From Sweltsa coloradensis (lineage: Eukaryota > Arthropoda > Insecta > Plecoptera > Chloroperlidae), in the NCBI GenBank assembly GCA_024449915.1, contig JAMZAV010001285.1:186001-250000 (forward strand): a stretch of DNA of 64,000 bases, written 5' to 3'. Position numbers and translations under genes: made by a program. Positions 51,866 to 63,700 of the stretch are shown one piece after another. Position 1 is the stretch's first letter, and each line of letters starts with the position of its first letter. The notes below the pieces were generated by a model. It made no database searches. It saw only the letters and a program-made list of their open reading frames with translations, and was not told the origin of the DNA.

Positions 51866-52889
51866 TACTACTGCCTACTACTGCTAACATCTAATACGTC
51901 GGCCCGCGATTCTGACCAGACGGGTGGGGCTACAATGTTCATATTTTACATGGACATTAAGGTTATAGAATGATAGACTCTTTTGAAAAAAAAGTTGAAA
52001 AAGTTTGTTGGAAGGCTTCCAAATAAAGGTTTTAAAATAAGCCTTAAACACTTGGCATATAATCAACAAGTAACCATAGTTACTTGACACTTGTTGACGG
52101 TATAAGCAGAGTTAGGCGGGAAAGTGCGATACGTAAACAAATGGCGGACATTTAAAAATTTTCTTCTTTGTGTGGAACGAGAAAAGGTGTCATTATACTC
52201 TCATAAAACAAATCAGAAACCGTCCCTGGCCTAGGCCCAGATGTAGAAAATTATTTATAATACAACAGTGTAGGTCTAAAGTTCCATTTGGCTATAGGAC
52301 TAGTAAAATTCATACTTACATTACATGTTTGACAAGCCTAGCCAACCCTATGCCAGCACAACATTGTTTTGATATGAACTTGCTCAACTGTTTGTTTACA
52401 TAATTGCAACAATCAAATCATTTCATACAACTTGTCTTTCGATTGGCCTGCGTTTATGAAGGCACTGCCATCTAGAATAAATATAGAACTTTTTCGAGCT
52501 CTTTGCTATACGCAAATCTTTTTAAAGTGTTTGGATTTCGTGATACTCTTTCAACGGGTTTAATATCAATGCTTTCAACTCACAACCCATGACGTTTTCC
52601 ACGATACCGTTCAAGAATACCAATTCCTTCGAAAACGAAAACGACTTCGTTTTCAAATTGCGTTTTCAACTCATCTCCCACGAACTCAAGAATTGGGGTC
52701 CAGTCCTTATACCGTCGTTATACCATGGTTATACCACCTATACCCAGGATGTACATGAATCCGGGTCTAGATATTTTACATCCTATATTGTTACTGCTAA
52801 TACCATAGAATTTAAATCAACTTTGATAAAAATATTATATTTTAGCAAATAATTTTGTAATGGAACTTGAAAAAGTAATGAGATCACAC
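51866..52889. other. non-coding stretch
   Basis: TACTACTGC-type repeats adjoin the hAT site. Around 52605-52680 several CGTTTTC / GAAAACG blocks form a small inverted cluster. No gene is supported, although a frame at 52589-52852 is open. Confidence 0.4.
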
Positions 52890-53256
52890 ACATAACAAAA
52901 ACTTGTAGAAATACAGCCAAACCTTACACACTCAAAAGGAATGAGATCTAAAAAAAAGGGCCAAGCTCATCTACCCTTCCACATAAACGTACAGTGTCCC
53001 ATAACAGCATCCTCGAAAAGCTTGGCAAAATAGAATTTGCATGTTTACGTTTAAATTAATTACAAAAAAAGAACTTTGATAAACTATTACGTTAAATTAA
53101 TAATCGCAAATTCTATTTTGCCAAGCTTTTCGAGGATGCTGTTATGGGACACTGTACGTTTATGTGGAAGGGTAGATGAGCTTGGCCCTTTTTTTTAGAT
53201 CTCATTCCTTTTGAGTGTGTAAGGTTTGGCTGTATTTCTACAAGTTTTTGTTATGT
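52890..53256. mobile_element. 367-bp inverted-repeat MITE, 151-bp arms
   Basis: Arms 52890-53040 and 53106-53256 are near-perfect reverse complements around a 65-bp AT-rich spacer. Ends: ACATAACAAAAACTTG and CAAGTTTTTGTTATGT. No target duplication is clear, so the superfamily is unknown. Confidence 0.88.
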
Positions 53257-53390
53257 TATAGCCCCTACAGTAACACTTTCCAAAAAAATTACGTAAAAAA
53301 ATAAAGGCCTAACCCTATATATTTCTTAGATTTCTGATTTTGTTAAAAAAATACAAAATAGACTAAATTCACATATTCGTGATTTTTTTT

Positions 53391-53475
53391 GTGGCTGATT
53401 GGGACAAACTTTTGGAAATCAGCGACTGTAGGGCTGTGTATGCTTCATTGACAACTATGTAAAGTTGTATTATAC
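53391..53475 (+). repeat. R2 dispersed repeat
   Basis: GGCTGATTGGGACAAACTTT, GACTGTAGGGCTGTG and TATGCTTCATTGACAACTAT + GTAAAGTT match the copy at 43190. Confidence 0.65.
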
Positions 53476-53683
53476 TTCGGACCAAATTGTGTGGGGGGGG
53501 GGGGGCTGTCTCCCCCTCACTTTCTTACGCCACTGGCTCAGGGTATTCCTCAGAGGCGAGAAACGAGGCAAAGTCCATCTCGCATTATTTTACTCACAAT
53601 CACATTTTAAATGTAGTTTTATATTAAAAATATACATATTTGCGTATGAAACCCCTTACAGTAAGTAGTAACAACCTGTCAAG

Positions 53684-54106
53684 TGATTCGTTAGTCTTGT
53701 GGTTAGCGTCTCTGCTTCTAATGCAGAAGGTTCAGGGTTCGATTCCTGATATTGGTAGTAGTTTTTTAACTTCTAATTTGGACTGAAGTCCATCAGTTCA
53801 TTGGGTTAGGAATTTGTAAACGGTGACTTTCGAGCCGTCCTAGCAACGAAGCACATAATAAATTCTATAAGGTTGTTCCGAATTAGCCTTGTTGATTCTG
53901 GCACTGTCCGCGGGTGTAATCGTATCCAGCTTCATTGATCGGCGTTTCATACTTAAATATGCCGGTCTCTAGTGGGTTATTGTTCGCTCGTTGATGGTGT
54001 CGGAGCCTACAGGGTTGGCTTAGTCTTCTTTAAATTTAATGTCCCCTACTGAAAATCAGTTCTGTGACTGAGTGGGTAGACTCTAAATGCGATTTTTATT
54101 TTTTAC
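53684..54106 (+). mobile_element. SINE-1, full length
   Basis: tRNA-like head (GATTCGTTAGTCTTGTGGTT, B box GGTTCGATTCC at about 53735), then TTTTTTAACTTCTAATTTGG, GTAAACGGTGACTTTCGAGC, TAGCCTTGTTGATTCTGG and CTGAAAATCAG, ending GAGTGGGTAGACTC and a T-rich tail. An R1 copy follows eight bases later. Confidence 0.88.
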
Positions 54107-54114
54107 TAGGCTGC

Positions 54115-54552
54115 TTCAAGTACGCTTTTTCTAGTCGCGTTGATGGATGAGCGTTTATGGTTGATTATCGTTCACCTTAAAGTACGATATTTGTGAGAAA
54201 TATTTATTCGATTGTCCTTAAAATCATATCATATCTAAGTTCCGTGATTTCGAACGTTCCCATAAAGTTTCATCAAGATCGGAGTAGCCGTTTGCCCGGT
54301 CGCGGGCCAAATATCACGAAAAAATACAATTAAAAATCGGGAAAAAATCGAAAATGTACGATATTCACGAAAAATATTTATTCGATTGTACTACCCAACC
54401 CAAATCCTTGGCAGATCTAAGTTCAGAGATTTCGAAGGTCGGTCCCGTGAAGTTTTCATCAATATCGCATGCCGTTTGCCCGGTAAAGAGCAAAAAAAAC
54501 GAGCTATTTTTCTCAGGGTAAGTGAAATTGAAGTCCTCGCTTCGCTCATCCT
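54115..54552 (+). repeat. R1 dispersed repeat
   Basis: It starts ACTAGGCTGCTTCAAGTACG and ends TCGCTTCGCTCATCCTACT. It has CATAAAGTTTCATCAAGATC + GGAGTAGCCGTTTGCCCGGT, then a second, diverged module. Confidence 0.83.
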
Positions 54553-55137
54553 ACTATTTGCTGCTTGTTATCGCTCCTGACCTGCGCAATCAGTCTCGCG
54601 CGTACCCATAGATATTAAACAACCATAGTAGGCCTACAATAGGTGTTCAATAAATCTATGCGCGTACCGCATGAGAAAGAATGTGCTCCATATTATTTAT
54701 TCGAACACGTAAGCGAATAGTGTAGTTTTATTTTGCAGCATTTTTCCTCTGATGCGTCACCGAGTTCACTTGCAAGAGGGAGGGGAGCGAGGGGAGGGTG
54801 TGTGTGTACCCCCCCCCCCCCCGGCTTGTGTCCTTATAAGAGAGATGTGAAACACGGAAGCCTAGAGGAAAAGAGAAGAAAGTTGAGACTTGTATTGAAA
54901 TATAACTAACTATAGCTCGACAGTTCCATTATACCGTACCTACAATAACACGCCTGTAGTAGTTCTTTAATCAATGCAACTAGATACAGCCACATAAGGA
55001 ATAGTCTCTGAAATACATACTATGTTAGAACTGAGGGTGTATATGTACAAGATAATATTCCTATGCACATTATAAAAATGATCAAGTATTTTATTTCTCA
55101 ATTTCATTAATCGGGAAACACTCCCGTAGGTGTAATT
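54553..55137. other. non-coding stretch
   Basis: Contains GGGAGGGGAGCGAGGGGAGGG (54779-54799) beside a 14-C run (54810-54823). No gene. Confidence 0.4.
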
Positions 55138-55170
55138 GATTTTATGTAAATCAATCCAGAAATAAAAAAT

Positions 55171-55244
55171 CCATCTCAGCGGGGTATCGAACCCCGGTCT
55201 CCCAATTGCCGGTCGGGTGCTTTACCCCTAAGCTACTGGGACGG
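55171..55244 (-). tRNA. tRNA-Ala(GGC)-like sequence, probably SINE-related or pseudogene
   Basis: CCGTCCC...GAGATGG acceptor arm (one mismatch), D arm with GCTT/AAGC, anticodon stem CCCGA with loop CCGGCAA and a T arm CGGGGTTCGATACCCCG. Position 33 is C rather than the universal U and no T-run terminator follows, so a working tRNA gene is doubtful. Confidence 0.5.
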
Positions 55245-55276
55245 TTGACATGCATTCAATCCAGATATTAAGTTAA

Positions 55277-55349
55277 CCGTCTCGGTAGCTTAGGGGTAAA
55301 GCACCCGACCGGCAATCGGGAGACCGGGGTTCGATACCCGCTGAGATGG
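55277..55349 (+). tRNA. tRNA-Ala(GGC)-like sequence, probably SINE-related or pseudogene
   Basis: Acceptor CCGTCTC pairs fully with GAGATGG. The anticodon stem CCCGA/TCGGG is perfect, with loop CCGGCAA. A-box TAGCTTAGGGG and B-box GGTTCGATACC are present. The T stem has lost one C relative to the minus-strand twin. C33 and no downstream T-run argue against a functional gene. Confidence 0.5.
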
Positions 55350-55382
55350 ATTTGGTAATTTCTGGATTGATTTACATAAAAT

Positions 55383-55595
55383 GAAGTATTTCTTGAGAAA
55401 GCCTGGCATAAGACCGCTTAGCCTACACCTACGCCATATAAGAAATATGGAAAAAAATATTTATTTATATATTTATTTAACGTCGATCCTATGCATATCA
55501 ATTCAAAACCACAAAGGAGGATAACTAAATAAATCTAGTTACATAACATACATAATGTACATACATGTTACATACATGTTACATACATAATGTAG
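55383..55595. other. fragment of the 195-bp dispersed unit and spacer
   Basis: TTTATTTAACGTCGATCCTATG and CACAAAGGAGGATAACTAAA-type sequence at about 55470-55540 match the tandem unit at 30186-31052. ACATACATGTTACATACATG repeats follow. Confidence 0.5.
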
Positions 55596-55760
55596 ATACA
55601 ATCGTTGGTCTTGTCTCTGCTTCCAATGTAGAAGGTTCAGGGTTCGATTCCCGCTGGAGGAAGAAGTTTTTAAAAACTTCTCATTTGGACGTAAGTCCAT
55701 CAGCTCTTGTCCTTGAACTTTCTATAAACGGCGACTTTGAAGCCGTCCTAGCAATGAGGC
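55596..55760 (+). mobile_element. SINE-1, 3'-truncated
   Basis: TCGTTGGTCTTGTCTCTGCTTCC (head with a deletion in the D arm), B box GGTTCGATTCC, then TCATTTGGACGTAAGTCCATCAG and ACTTTGAAGCCGTCCTAGCAA. It stops where the A/T-rich tail of an inverted SINE-1 starts. Confidence 0.8.
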
Positions 55761-56214
55761 ATAAATAAATAAATAAATAAATAAATTTTATTTAGAGTCT
55801 ACCCACTCAGTTATATAACTGATTTTCAGTGGGGGACAGTAAATCAAAGCGACCAAGCCAACCCTGCAGGCCCCGACGCAATCGACGAGTGAGCGATAAC
55901 CAACAAAAGATCGATATTTTTTTTAATAGGAAATATAGCAATCAGTGGTATGGACACTGGACAGTGCGAACACCCGCGGATCAACGCCAGAATCAACAAG
56001 GCCGATTCAGAACAACTCTGAAATTTATTATGTGCTTCGTTGCTAGGACGGCTCCAAAGTCACCGTTTACAAACTCCTAAGACAAGAACTGATGGACTTA
56101 AGTTCAAATCAGAAGTTAAAAACTTCTGACTTTAGCGGGAATCGAACCCTGGACCTTCTGCATTGGAAGCAGATACGCAAACAACAAGACCAACGAGCCA
56201 CACAGACATATAAT
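55761..56214 (-). mobile_element. SINE-1, full length on minus strand
   Basis: Tail (AAATAAATAAAT), body and tRNA-like head (plus view: GGAATCGAACCCTGGACCTT + CTGCATTGGAAGCAG) are all present. With the preceding copy it forms a tail-to-tail inverted pair. It is the cleanest reference for the family, about 450 bp. Confidence 0.9.
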
Positions 56215-56269
56215 ATACATATAATAAATTCTTAATTGTTTGCTTTGTCTGAGTCTTTTCCGTGCATTA

Positions 56270-56478
56270 GCGGCCTATATCAACCATTATTACATCTTCT
56301 TCCCTCCCGTGCACCTTTACAGGACAGTCACAGTCACGGGAAGAAGAAGCATGTTCACATTGTGGTTCAGCAATGACCCTTGAGGTCACAATTTCTACAA
56401 ATTGGTTCTGATTTGCAAACATTTTTGGTATGTCCAAATCTAAAAAAAATCTTGAGAAATTTACAAGCAAAGTTCACG
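56270..56478 (-). mobile_element. LINE ORF1 relic with CCHC zinc-knuckle-like segment
   Basis: In one minus-strand frame the segment reads RFGHTKNVCKSEPICRNC followed by DLKGHC and a stop, then a CKGA remnant. This is the layout of gag-like CCHC knuckles in Jockey/I-type LINE ORF1 proteins. The first Cys pair is damaged. A longer open frame overlapping it is out of phase with the homology. Confidence 0.5.
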
Positions 56479-56754
56479 GAACCTTTTGACTAAAGAAAAC
56501 CTTCGAAGAACCTCAGTCTGGATTGCCGGTGCTGGGTGTGGAACCGACAACCTCCTAGCGCGCGATGATGAGAAACCTCTATCTCAAGTCTCTGTAGTAT
56601 TGATCTGTGGGGCCAGGCTTTGACTCCCGGCGCATGCAGTCTAATAGTGATGAGTTTCCTCGGGCCAGCCGCAGCGTCCTGGGGGGGGGGGGGCATTTAC
56701 ACTCGCATGAGCATAACATGTAGCCTTCTACCCGCGCAGTTATACAAGGTCGGG

Positions 56755-57215
56755 CGTTCAGTGGCGGACTTTTCCAATTGGTAGAATTTGCCCAGAGCAT
56801 GACTGCTAATCGTAAGAGGCGAGGTAAGAGAAAAGTACATCTTTAAAATATCAACTAGTACGTAGGGGAAAACTTTAGGCGAGCTCTTCCCTTGACGAAC
56901 ACTACGTGAGAATCTTTTCCCCTCCTGCCCATGGCTGGATCTGACCGCCCCTCCCTCTAGCCTAGGGGATGTGGGCAGGACAGACCCGTGCTGGACAGAA
57001 CCAGACACTGGTAGGGGGAGGAGAGAGGGATCTCTCACGTCGCGGTCGCCGTCGCGGTTGATGCATCGTCACCAAGGACGTCGTCAAGAGGACTACCAGT
57101 GCTCGCTTCTAGTTTCGGAGAGTAATTATCCTCTAAGTACTAACCGATGTTTGCGAGATGGACTTTGTCTCTCTTCTCGCTTGTACGATCGGCAGAGGAA
57201 TATCCTGGGCCTGTT
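56755..57215. repeat. inverted pair of SINE-3-type repeats
   Basis: The left half (plus) has GGTAGAATTTGCCCAGAGCA and CTAATCGTAAGAGGCGA. The right half (minus) has AAAGTCCATCTCGCAAACAT, TCCGAAACTAGAAGCGAGC, TGGTTCTGTCCAGCACGGG and CTAGGCTAGAGG. All of these match blocks of the copy at 23088-23467. The halves meet near 56960. Confidence 0.65.
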
Positions 57216-57849
57216 CTCTGGGCCCAGGCGAAGGAATAGGCACATGCAAGAGGGAGACAGTAAGAGGGAGACAGTAAAGTCTAAGACGGCATTAAAGTCC
57301 CACAACTTTCATACAAAGACGCATTATTGGACAAAAGAAGCAACCCTTGTCGTCAATTTAACGCCTATTAACTCTGGAAATGACTGCTTCTAAACTATTT
57401 CACGATGTTGCCAAATCGCCAAACTGCTTTCCGTCAATACTTACAATAGCTTATAACAGGTATATTGACAACCGGGTAAGAGGCGGCGGGTGGAGTAGGA
57501 CCCCTGGAGATTGACATCAATTTTTTTTCCGCTTGGCTGATTTGGAGAAATGGGACTTTAAATTCTGTCCTAGACTATACGATGTCGTGATCCTCTAGAC
57601 TAGCCAAGTCTGCGAAGTGAGCCCTCATTGACATTTCCTTCCTGTTGGTTATGACGGTGACAGTAGAATGGAATTATTTCCAATGATAACCGAGCAAAGC
57701 ACTTATGCAAATCACGTTCCTGCACATAACAATTATCAGGTAAAGTTACCTGACCTGGCTGAAGGTTGCCGTGCGATTATGTCGTTAGTGCGATATTAGG
57801 CCAGCCAGCGTCAGAGTGTCTGTCTCTCTGCCTGTTTGTCTGTCAATCT
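57216..57849. other. non-coding stretch
   Basis: No gene or repeat ends recognised. A small GAGGGAGACAGTAA duplication lies at 57249 and 57263. Confidence 0.4.
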
Positions 57850-57914
57850 CAGTCAGTCAGTCAGTCAGTCAGTCAGTCAGTCAGTCAGTCAGTCAGTCAG
57901 TCAGTCAGTCAGTC
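57850..57914. repeat. (CAGT)n microsatellite, about 16 units
   Basis: Uninterrupted tetranucleotide repeat of about 65 bp. Confidence 0.97.
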
Positions 57915-58847
57915 ACTTTGTCAGTACTCCTGGGCTGGGTGTAGCTAGGCATAACAGCCCACGCCTCGGCGGAAGTGAGTTAAAGATCCCAAGGTAAGGA
58001 CGAAGTGATCGAGCTGCTTGGTGTGGGATGGGCCATTGTTTTGGTTGTTGCATAACCCTCTACATGGGCCGGGCTGGCTGCATCACTGAGTCACAGAGCC
58101 AGGCCACGTGACTGCCTGCATGACGACAACAACAACACGCGTGATGCGATAGGAGTAGCCTAACCGCAGCCTACCTGCAAACTGGATGAACGCGATCTTG
58201 ATGACGGTTTAAATGTTTTGTTTTTTTGTATATGGATCCTGACCAATCTGTTTCTAGCACTGTCAGGGTGGTGGCCATATAACTATATGGTTGTTAGTGA
58301 AGATATGTTGGTTTTGATCATAGGGCAAAATAACAGAGTAAACACTTTTCACGATTAAATGTACGTGCCTCTTGCGTGGTTCTATGGTGTGGTGTGATGA
58401 AGAATAAAGGACAACTATACAACTATGCTACAGTTATTTCCTCATGTTTTAACCGAAAAATGGCAACTGAAGGGATTACATTTTTTTTATTTTTTTTTTA
58501 TTTGATTGCCCAACTAAACCATCATGTGTATAAAAGTGCACAATAATACATACAGTATGAAAATAACTTAACTTAAAAGCTCAAAAAGTAAAACTAAACT
58601 TCCTAAACTCGGACTCTGAAAACGATATTTTACAGCAAGTATCTGCGATCCAAAAACTAAAAAAAAAAATTAACTGAAGAGGCCCATTTTAGTAAATTTC
58701 AACCTAATTTTTTATGTAATGACGAAGCATAGAGGAAAACATATTTGTTTAACCAAGGTGACTGTCGAATTATATAAGTTTATATACTACGGAAATTCTG
58801 GGATTATTATTTAACTCACGTTAGTTTTGCCCCCCCCCCCCCCTGCC
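57915..58847. other. non-coding stretch
   Basis: AT-rich after 58200, with a poly(C) run at about 58831-58842. No gene. Confidence 0.4.
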
Positions 58848-58936
58848 ACTGGTAGCTGTGACCCAGACCCGAGCCAGGATTCGAGCCCGGGCCCTACCAG
58901 ACCACACCTAACTAGGACTAGGCCACCCTGACTTCC
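58848..58936 (-). mobile_element. tRNA-derived SINE-like head (minus strand)
   Basis: The minus strand reads GGGTGGCCTAGTCCTAGTTA (A-box region), then GGGCTCGAATCCTGG (B-box region) and CTCGGGTCTGGGTCACAGCT. It resembles common tRNA-derived SINE heads. Single copy in the window, so the family is unproven. Confidence 0.45.
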
Positions 58937-60307
58937 CCCACCTACCACGTGTCATAATCTGCATTTCCTCTCATTGTTCAGCCTACGCCCACGTCTTAAT
59001 GATTATGTATTTAGGATGGGCTTTAAACATCAAAACATGCTAATTTGTGTCAAACAATGCCAAATTAACCAAACCCAGAACCAAGTTTTAAATTACACAA
59101 GATCAAAGTGATCTATTGAGCTAATCAACGTTATACGACCATGTGGTGTTGCCCGTTGGTATGTACGCTCTTTCCTGGGCAAAGTATGTGTCTTGCCCAA
59201 TGCGGGGTCTAATGTGGGGCCGGCCAGCTCACAAGCCCGGATGTTCCCCCCGATTCTTAGCCCCTTCAATCCCGAATTAAATTGGTGTAAATTACGTTAT
59301 TTTAAGCAAAGTCTGATTCCAAATTTTTTATAAGAATTTTAATGTTTTTCAATTTTTTAACACGTTTTTAATGAATTTTAGGAAATTTTGGATTCTGAAT
59401 TAAAGTTTCAACGTAAGTTTAAAATATGAATTTAGTGCATTCCTAAAACTAGATATTTTTCAAAAAAAATTGCGCTTTTTGCATTTTTTGTATCTCACAT
59501 AATAACAATACTAGAAACAACGGACAACCCCCATTTTGCACAGGGATTGAAAAAGGGGTTATAAAGATGATAAGAGTATTTTAACGAGTTTTTTTCAAAT
59601 TCTTTTATAACATTAGTTAGTGGTGACTGGTGATGCTTGTGATTGCAAAATTATAATTGGATTTCCTCATTTGTACCAAGAGATCTAGGCCTACACCGTA
59701 CAAGTGCATGCGCGTTTCATTGTATTTTATTTGTGTACCCTGAATGTTTTTCTTTGTGTATACGGAAGGGGATACATTTGGTTTTTAGTTCCTCATTCAT
59801 CACGCCACCGTGTTCGACATAACAGACTCCTGAATGAGTTTAGTGAATCGGTGGTTTATTCACCGATGTGAGAATCACCCCGTTTAACCCCTGGCCTGGT
59901 TATTAATAAGTGGCCTGCTAGAGTTGAGTGTTGCGACATCATCAGGTAGTCACGCACTCTACACTCTACAGCAGGGAATCAATAGGCTGACGTGTAAGTG
60001 CTGTATGCCTCACATGCAGTGACTGATGAACCACTATTACAGTGCACCGCCAGTACAAGATGATTGTTATCTTGTTTCAACTACTGTGGGGAAACTAGGA
60101 GGGGGTTGCGCTAAACCCCTGTTCCACATGCAGCTAGCTCCATATCCTACTCTACTCCTATGAGTTGGTAAAACATAGACAAATCAGATGTGTGCCAGAG
60201 TTGGGCGATGGACAGCGTCTTTGCGCTGCATGGTGGTTGGTGACAAGTACCGTTGATTTCGGTTAAATACCGCCGGAGCTCGGGAATGGCAACAAACCTC
60301 TAGGTTT
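58937..60307. other. non-coding stretch
   Basis: AT-rich to 59700, then mixed. A TGAATGAGTTTAGTGAATCG region near 59832 and GTAGTCACGCACTC near 59947 show no known relatives. No gene. Confidence 0.4.
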
Positions 60308-60756
60308 TTACATTGGATGTAATAAGTAGCAGCACCCGTGGCAGAAAAAGTCCCACAAGAGACATCCAAGGAGAGTTATTTTTTTAAAAAAAAGGGGCAC
60401 GGAGGCCTTAGTCTTGGGGCCCCTACACCCCCTCGACGACGGGCCGGCGATGAGACCCTTGACGAGCCCCCAAAAGCCGTGCCTGACGCCCTTGGAGGGG
60501 AAGGGAAAAAGGTCCAAGAGCTGCAATGGGGCCGGGAAAAAACCCTCGCTTCTTCTCGGAAAAAATGGGGGGGCAAATGCAGAAACCTTGGGGGTTTGGG
60601 GGACCCGCCCCTTTTGAGATGCGTAAAATCGTTTTACCCTTTTGCCCGCAATGCGTGGCCCCCGGGTTTTCGACCGGTCCCCGTGGAAAACCCCCGCCCC
60701 TTTGGTTTCACTATGCACTTTCTTTTTCCCCCTCCCCTTCCCCCTTGGAAAACGCC
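60308..60756. other. poor-quality GC-rich sequence before the satellite
   Basis: Runs of C, G and A dominate. Open frames on both strands exist only because the sequence is GC-rich and probably miscalled; I call no gene. It may include unreadable satellite copies. Confidence 0.45.
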
Positions 60757-63700
60757 ACTGCATAAGTCCCTGAATGTGGCTCATGGGGTGGTGTGTCCCG
60801 CACTGTAAACAGCGCCGATCATTGGGCCCTTTTAGCGGTCGGTGCCTTGGGTCGATATGGGCCAGGCCCGACGGTGAAGCTAAGGTTGGGCCCCAAACCC
60901 CCCCCCACATCACCTCTGTGCATTTTTCAATTATACGGGGGGGGGGGGGGGGCCCCCCCGGATACGCCACTGCAGTAAGTCACCTGAAAGTGACTGAGTG
61001 TGGTGTTTTCCAGCTACTGTGACAGCGCCCCGATATTGCCTTTTAGCGGGCGAGGGGCCTGGTTTGATATGAACGAGGCCCGACGGTGAAGCTAAAGGGG
61101 GTACTCGAACCCACGCCCCACGAGTCCCCTCTGTGCATGGTCAACTATACAAGGGGGGGGGTTTTCCCCCCGGAATCGCCACTGCAGTAAGTCACCTGAA
61201 TTGGGCTGATGTGTGGTGTGGGCCCCCGCTACTTTAACAGCGCGCGTCATTTTCCTTATAGCGGGCGGTGCCTGGCTTTATAAAGAACGGGGGGTTTTAA
61301 AAATGAAGCTAAGGTGGTACTCGAACCCCCCCCACCGTCACCTCTTGGGAGGGTCAACTATACAGGGGGGGGGGGGTTTTTTTCCCCCCGGATACGCCGA
61401 CGCAGTAAGTCACCTGAATTTTGGCTGATGGGGGTGTGTCCCCCTACTGTAGACAGGGGCGCGATCATTGCCCTTTTGCGGTCGAGTTTCCCGGTTTGAT
61501 ATTAACGAGGCTGCGGTGAAACTAAGGTGGTCTCGAACCCCGCCCCACGAGTCACCTTTTGTGCAAATGGTCAACTATTCAGGGGGGGGGGGGGGGTTGT
61601 CCCCCCGGTACGCCCCCTGCAGTAAGTCACCTGAATGTTGGGGCTGTGTGTGGTGTGTCCCGCTACTTAAACAGCCCGATCATTTCCTTATAGCGGTCGA
61701 GTGGGCCCGGCTCGATATTAACCCAAAGGGGGGGTGAGGTGGGAAACTAAGGTGGTACTCGAACCCACGCCCCACGAGGGCACCTCTGTGGGGTGGTCAA
61801 CTATACGGGGGGGGGGTTTTTCCCCCCAGGCGGGCCCCTGCAGTAAGGCCCCCTAAAAGTGACTTTGTGGTGTGTCCCGCTACTGTGACAGCGCGCGTCA
61901 TTGCCCCTTTTAGCGGTCGGTGCCTGGCCCCGATTGTACGGAAAGGTTTTTACGGTGAAAAACTAAGGGGGGTCCGAAACCCCCAAACGGGCCCCACGAA
62001 ATCACCTCCCGTGCAGTGGGGCAACTAAAAAACAGGTGGGGGTTTTTTCCCCCCCTGGAAAACGCCCCCTGCCGTAAATCACCTGAATGTGAGCTGATTG
62101 GTTTTTTGTGGTCCACGCTACTGTAAACAGCGCGCGATCATTGGGTTTTAGGGGGTCGAGTGCCTGGCTCGATATGTACAGGTTACGGTGAACTAAGGTG
62201 GGACTCGGGGGGGGGCCCCCCGCCCCCCACGAGGGCCCCTCTTTGCAGTGGTCAACTATACGGGGGTAGGGGGGGGGGTTGGGCCCCCGGATACCCACTG
62301 CAGTAAGTCCCCCTGAAGGGGGCTGATGTTTTGGTGTGGGGCCCGCTTTCTGTAGACGCGCGCGATCATTGCCCTTTTAGGGGGGGTTTGAGTGCCTGGG
62401 TCGATATGTACGAGGGTGACGGTGGAAACTAAGGTGGTTTCTCGAACCCCGCCCCACGAGTCACCCCCTGTGCAGTGGTCAACTATAAAAAGGGGGGGGG
62501 TTTTTTCCCCCTGGAAACGCCCAAAAATTGGGAGTAAATCAACCCGAAATTTTGAGCTGATGTGGTTTGGGGTGTCCACGCTTGTAGACGCGGGGCGAAA
62601 CATTGGCCCTTTTGCGGTCGAGTGCCTGGCCCCGATATTCGAAGGGGTTTACGGTGAAGCTAAGGTTTGGCTCTCAAAACCCCGCCCCAAAGAGTCCCCC
62701 TCTGGGCAGTGGTCACTATACAGGGGGGGGGGGTTTTCCCCCGGGGTACGCCACTGTAAATAAAGGGCCCTGAAGTGAGCTGATTTTGTGGTGTGTCCAA
62801 GCTACTGAACGCCGCGATCATTTTCCTTATAGCGGGCGAGTGCCCGGGTCCCATATGAAAGAGGCTGACGGGGAAGCTAAGGTTCTCGAAAACCCCCGGC
62901 CCCCCCCCCCCCGAGTCCCCCTCTGTGCAGTGGGAAAATATACCGGGGTGGGGTTGTCCCCCGGAAAAACGCCATGCAGTAAATTTACCTGAATTTGAGC
63001 TGATGTGTGGTGTTTTCCACGCTCGTAGACAGCGCGCCCATCATTCCCCTTAAAAGCGGTCGAGTGCCTGGCTTTGATTTTGTAAGCGGGGGACGGGGGA
63101 AGCTAAGGGGGTACTCGAACCCCCCTGGGCCCCCCGAGTCACCTCTTTGGGATTGTCAACCCATAAAAGGGGGGGGGGTTTTTCCCCCCGGGTACGCCCC
63201 TGCAGTAAGTCACCTGAATGTGAGCTGATGTGTGGTGTGTCCACGCTACTGTAGACAGCGCGCGATCATTGCCTTATAGCGGTCGAGTGCCTGGCTCGAT
63301 ATGTACGAGGCTGACGGTGAAGCTAAGGTGGTACTCGAACCCACGCCCCACGAGTCACCTCTGTGCAGTGGTCAACTATACAGGGGGGGGGGGGGGTTGT
63401 CCCCCTGGATACGCCACTGCAGTAAGTCACCTGAATGTGAGCTGATGTGTGGTGTGTCCACGCTACTGTAGACAGCGCGCGATCATTGCCTTATAGCGGT
63501 CGAGTGCCTGGCTCGATATGTACGAGGCTGAAGTGAAAACTAAGGTGGTACTCGAACCACGCCCCCCCCAAATCACCTCTGTGCAGTTAACTATACAGGG
63601 GGGGTTGCCCCCTGGATACGCCACTGCAGTAAGTAACCTGAATGTGAGCTGATGTGTGGTGTTCCACGTACTGTAGACAGCGCCGCGATCATTGCCTTAT

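Larger units (their letters stand above)
55138..55382. repeat. inverted duplication carrying two tRNA-like sequences
   Basis: Arms of about 107 bp (55138-55244 and 55276-55382) surround a 32-bp spacer. The outermost sequence is ATTTTATGTAAATCAATCCA and its complement. Each arm contains one tRNA-like unit. Confidence 0.88.

Noticed and set aside
55761..56214. tRNA gene called from the SINE-1 heads (also 22223, 45985, 53684)
   Set aside because: The tRNA-like part has no matching acceptor stem and always continues into the SINE body, so these are SINE promoters.
56680..56695. Poly(G) run and other G/C runs as G-quadruplex regulators
   Set aside because: They are single homopolymers near repeats with no associated gene; length may also be affected by sequencing slippage.
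60308..60970. 220-codon minus-strand frame and several overlapping plus-strand frames
   Set aside because: They lie in GC-rich, error-laden sequence beside and within the satellite, and no protein similarity is recognisable.
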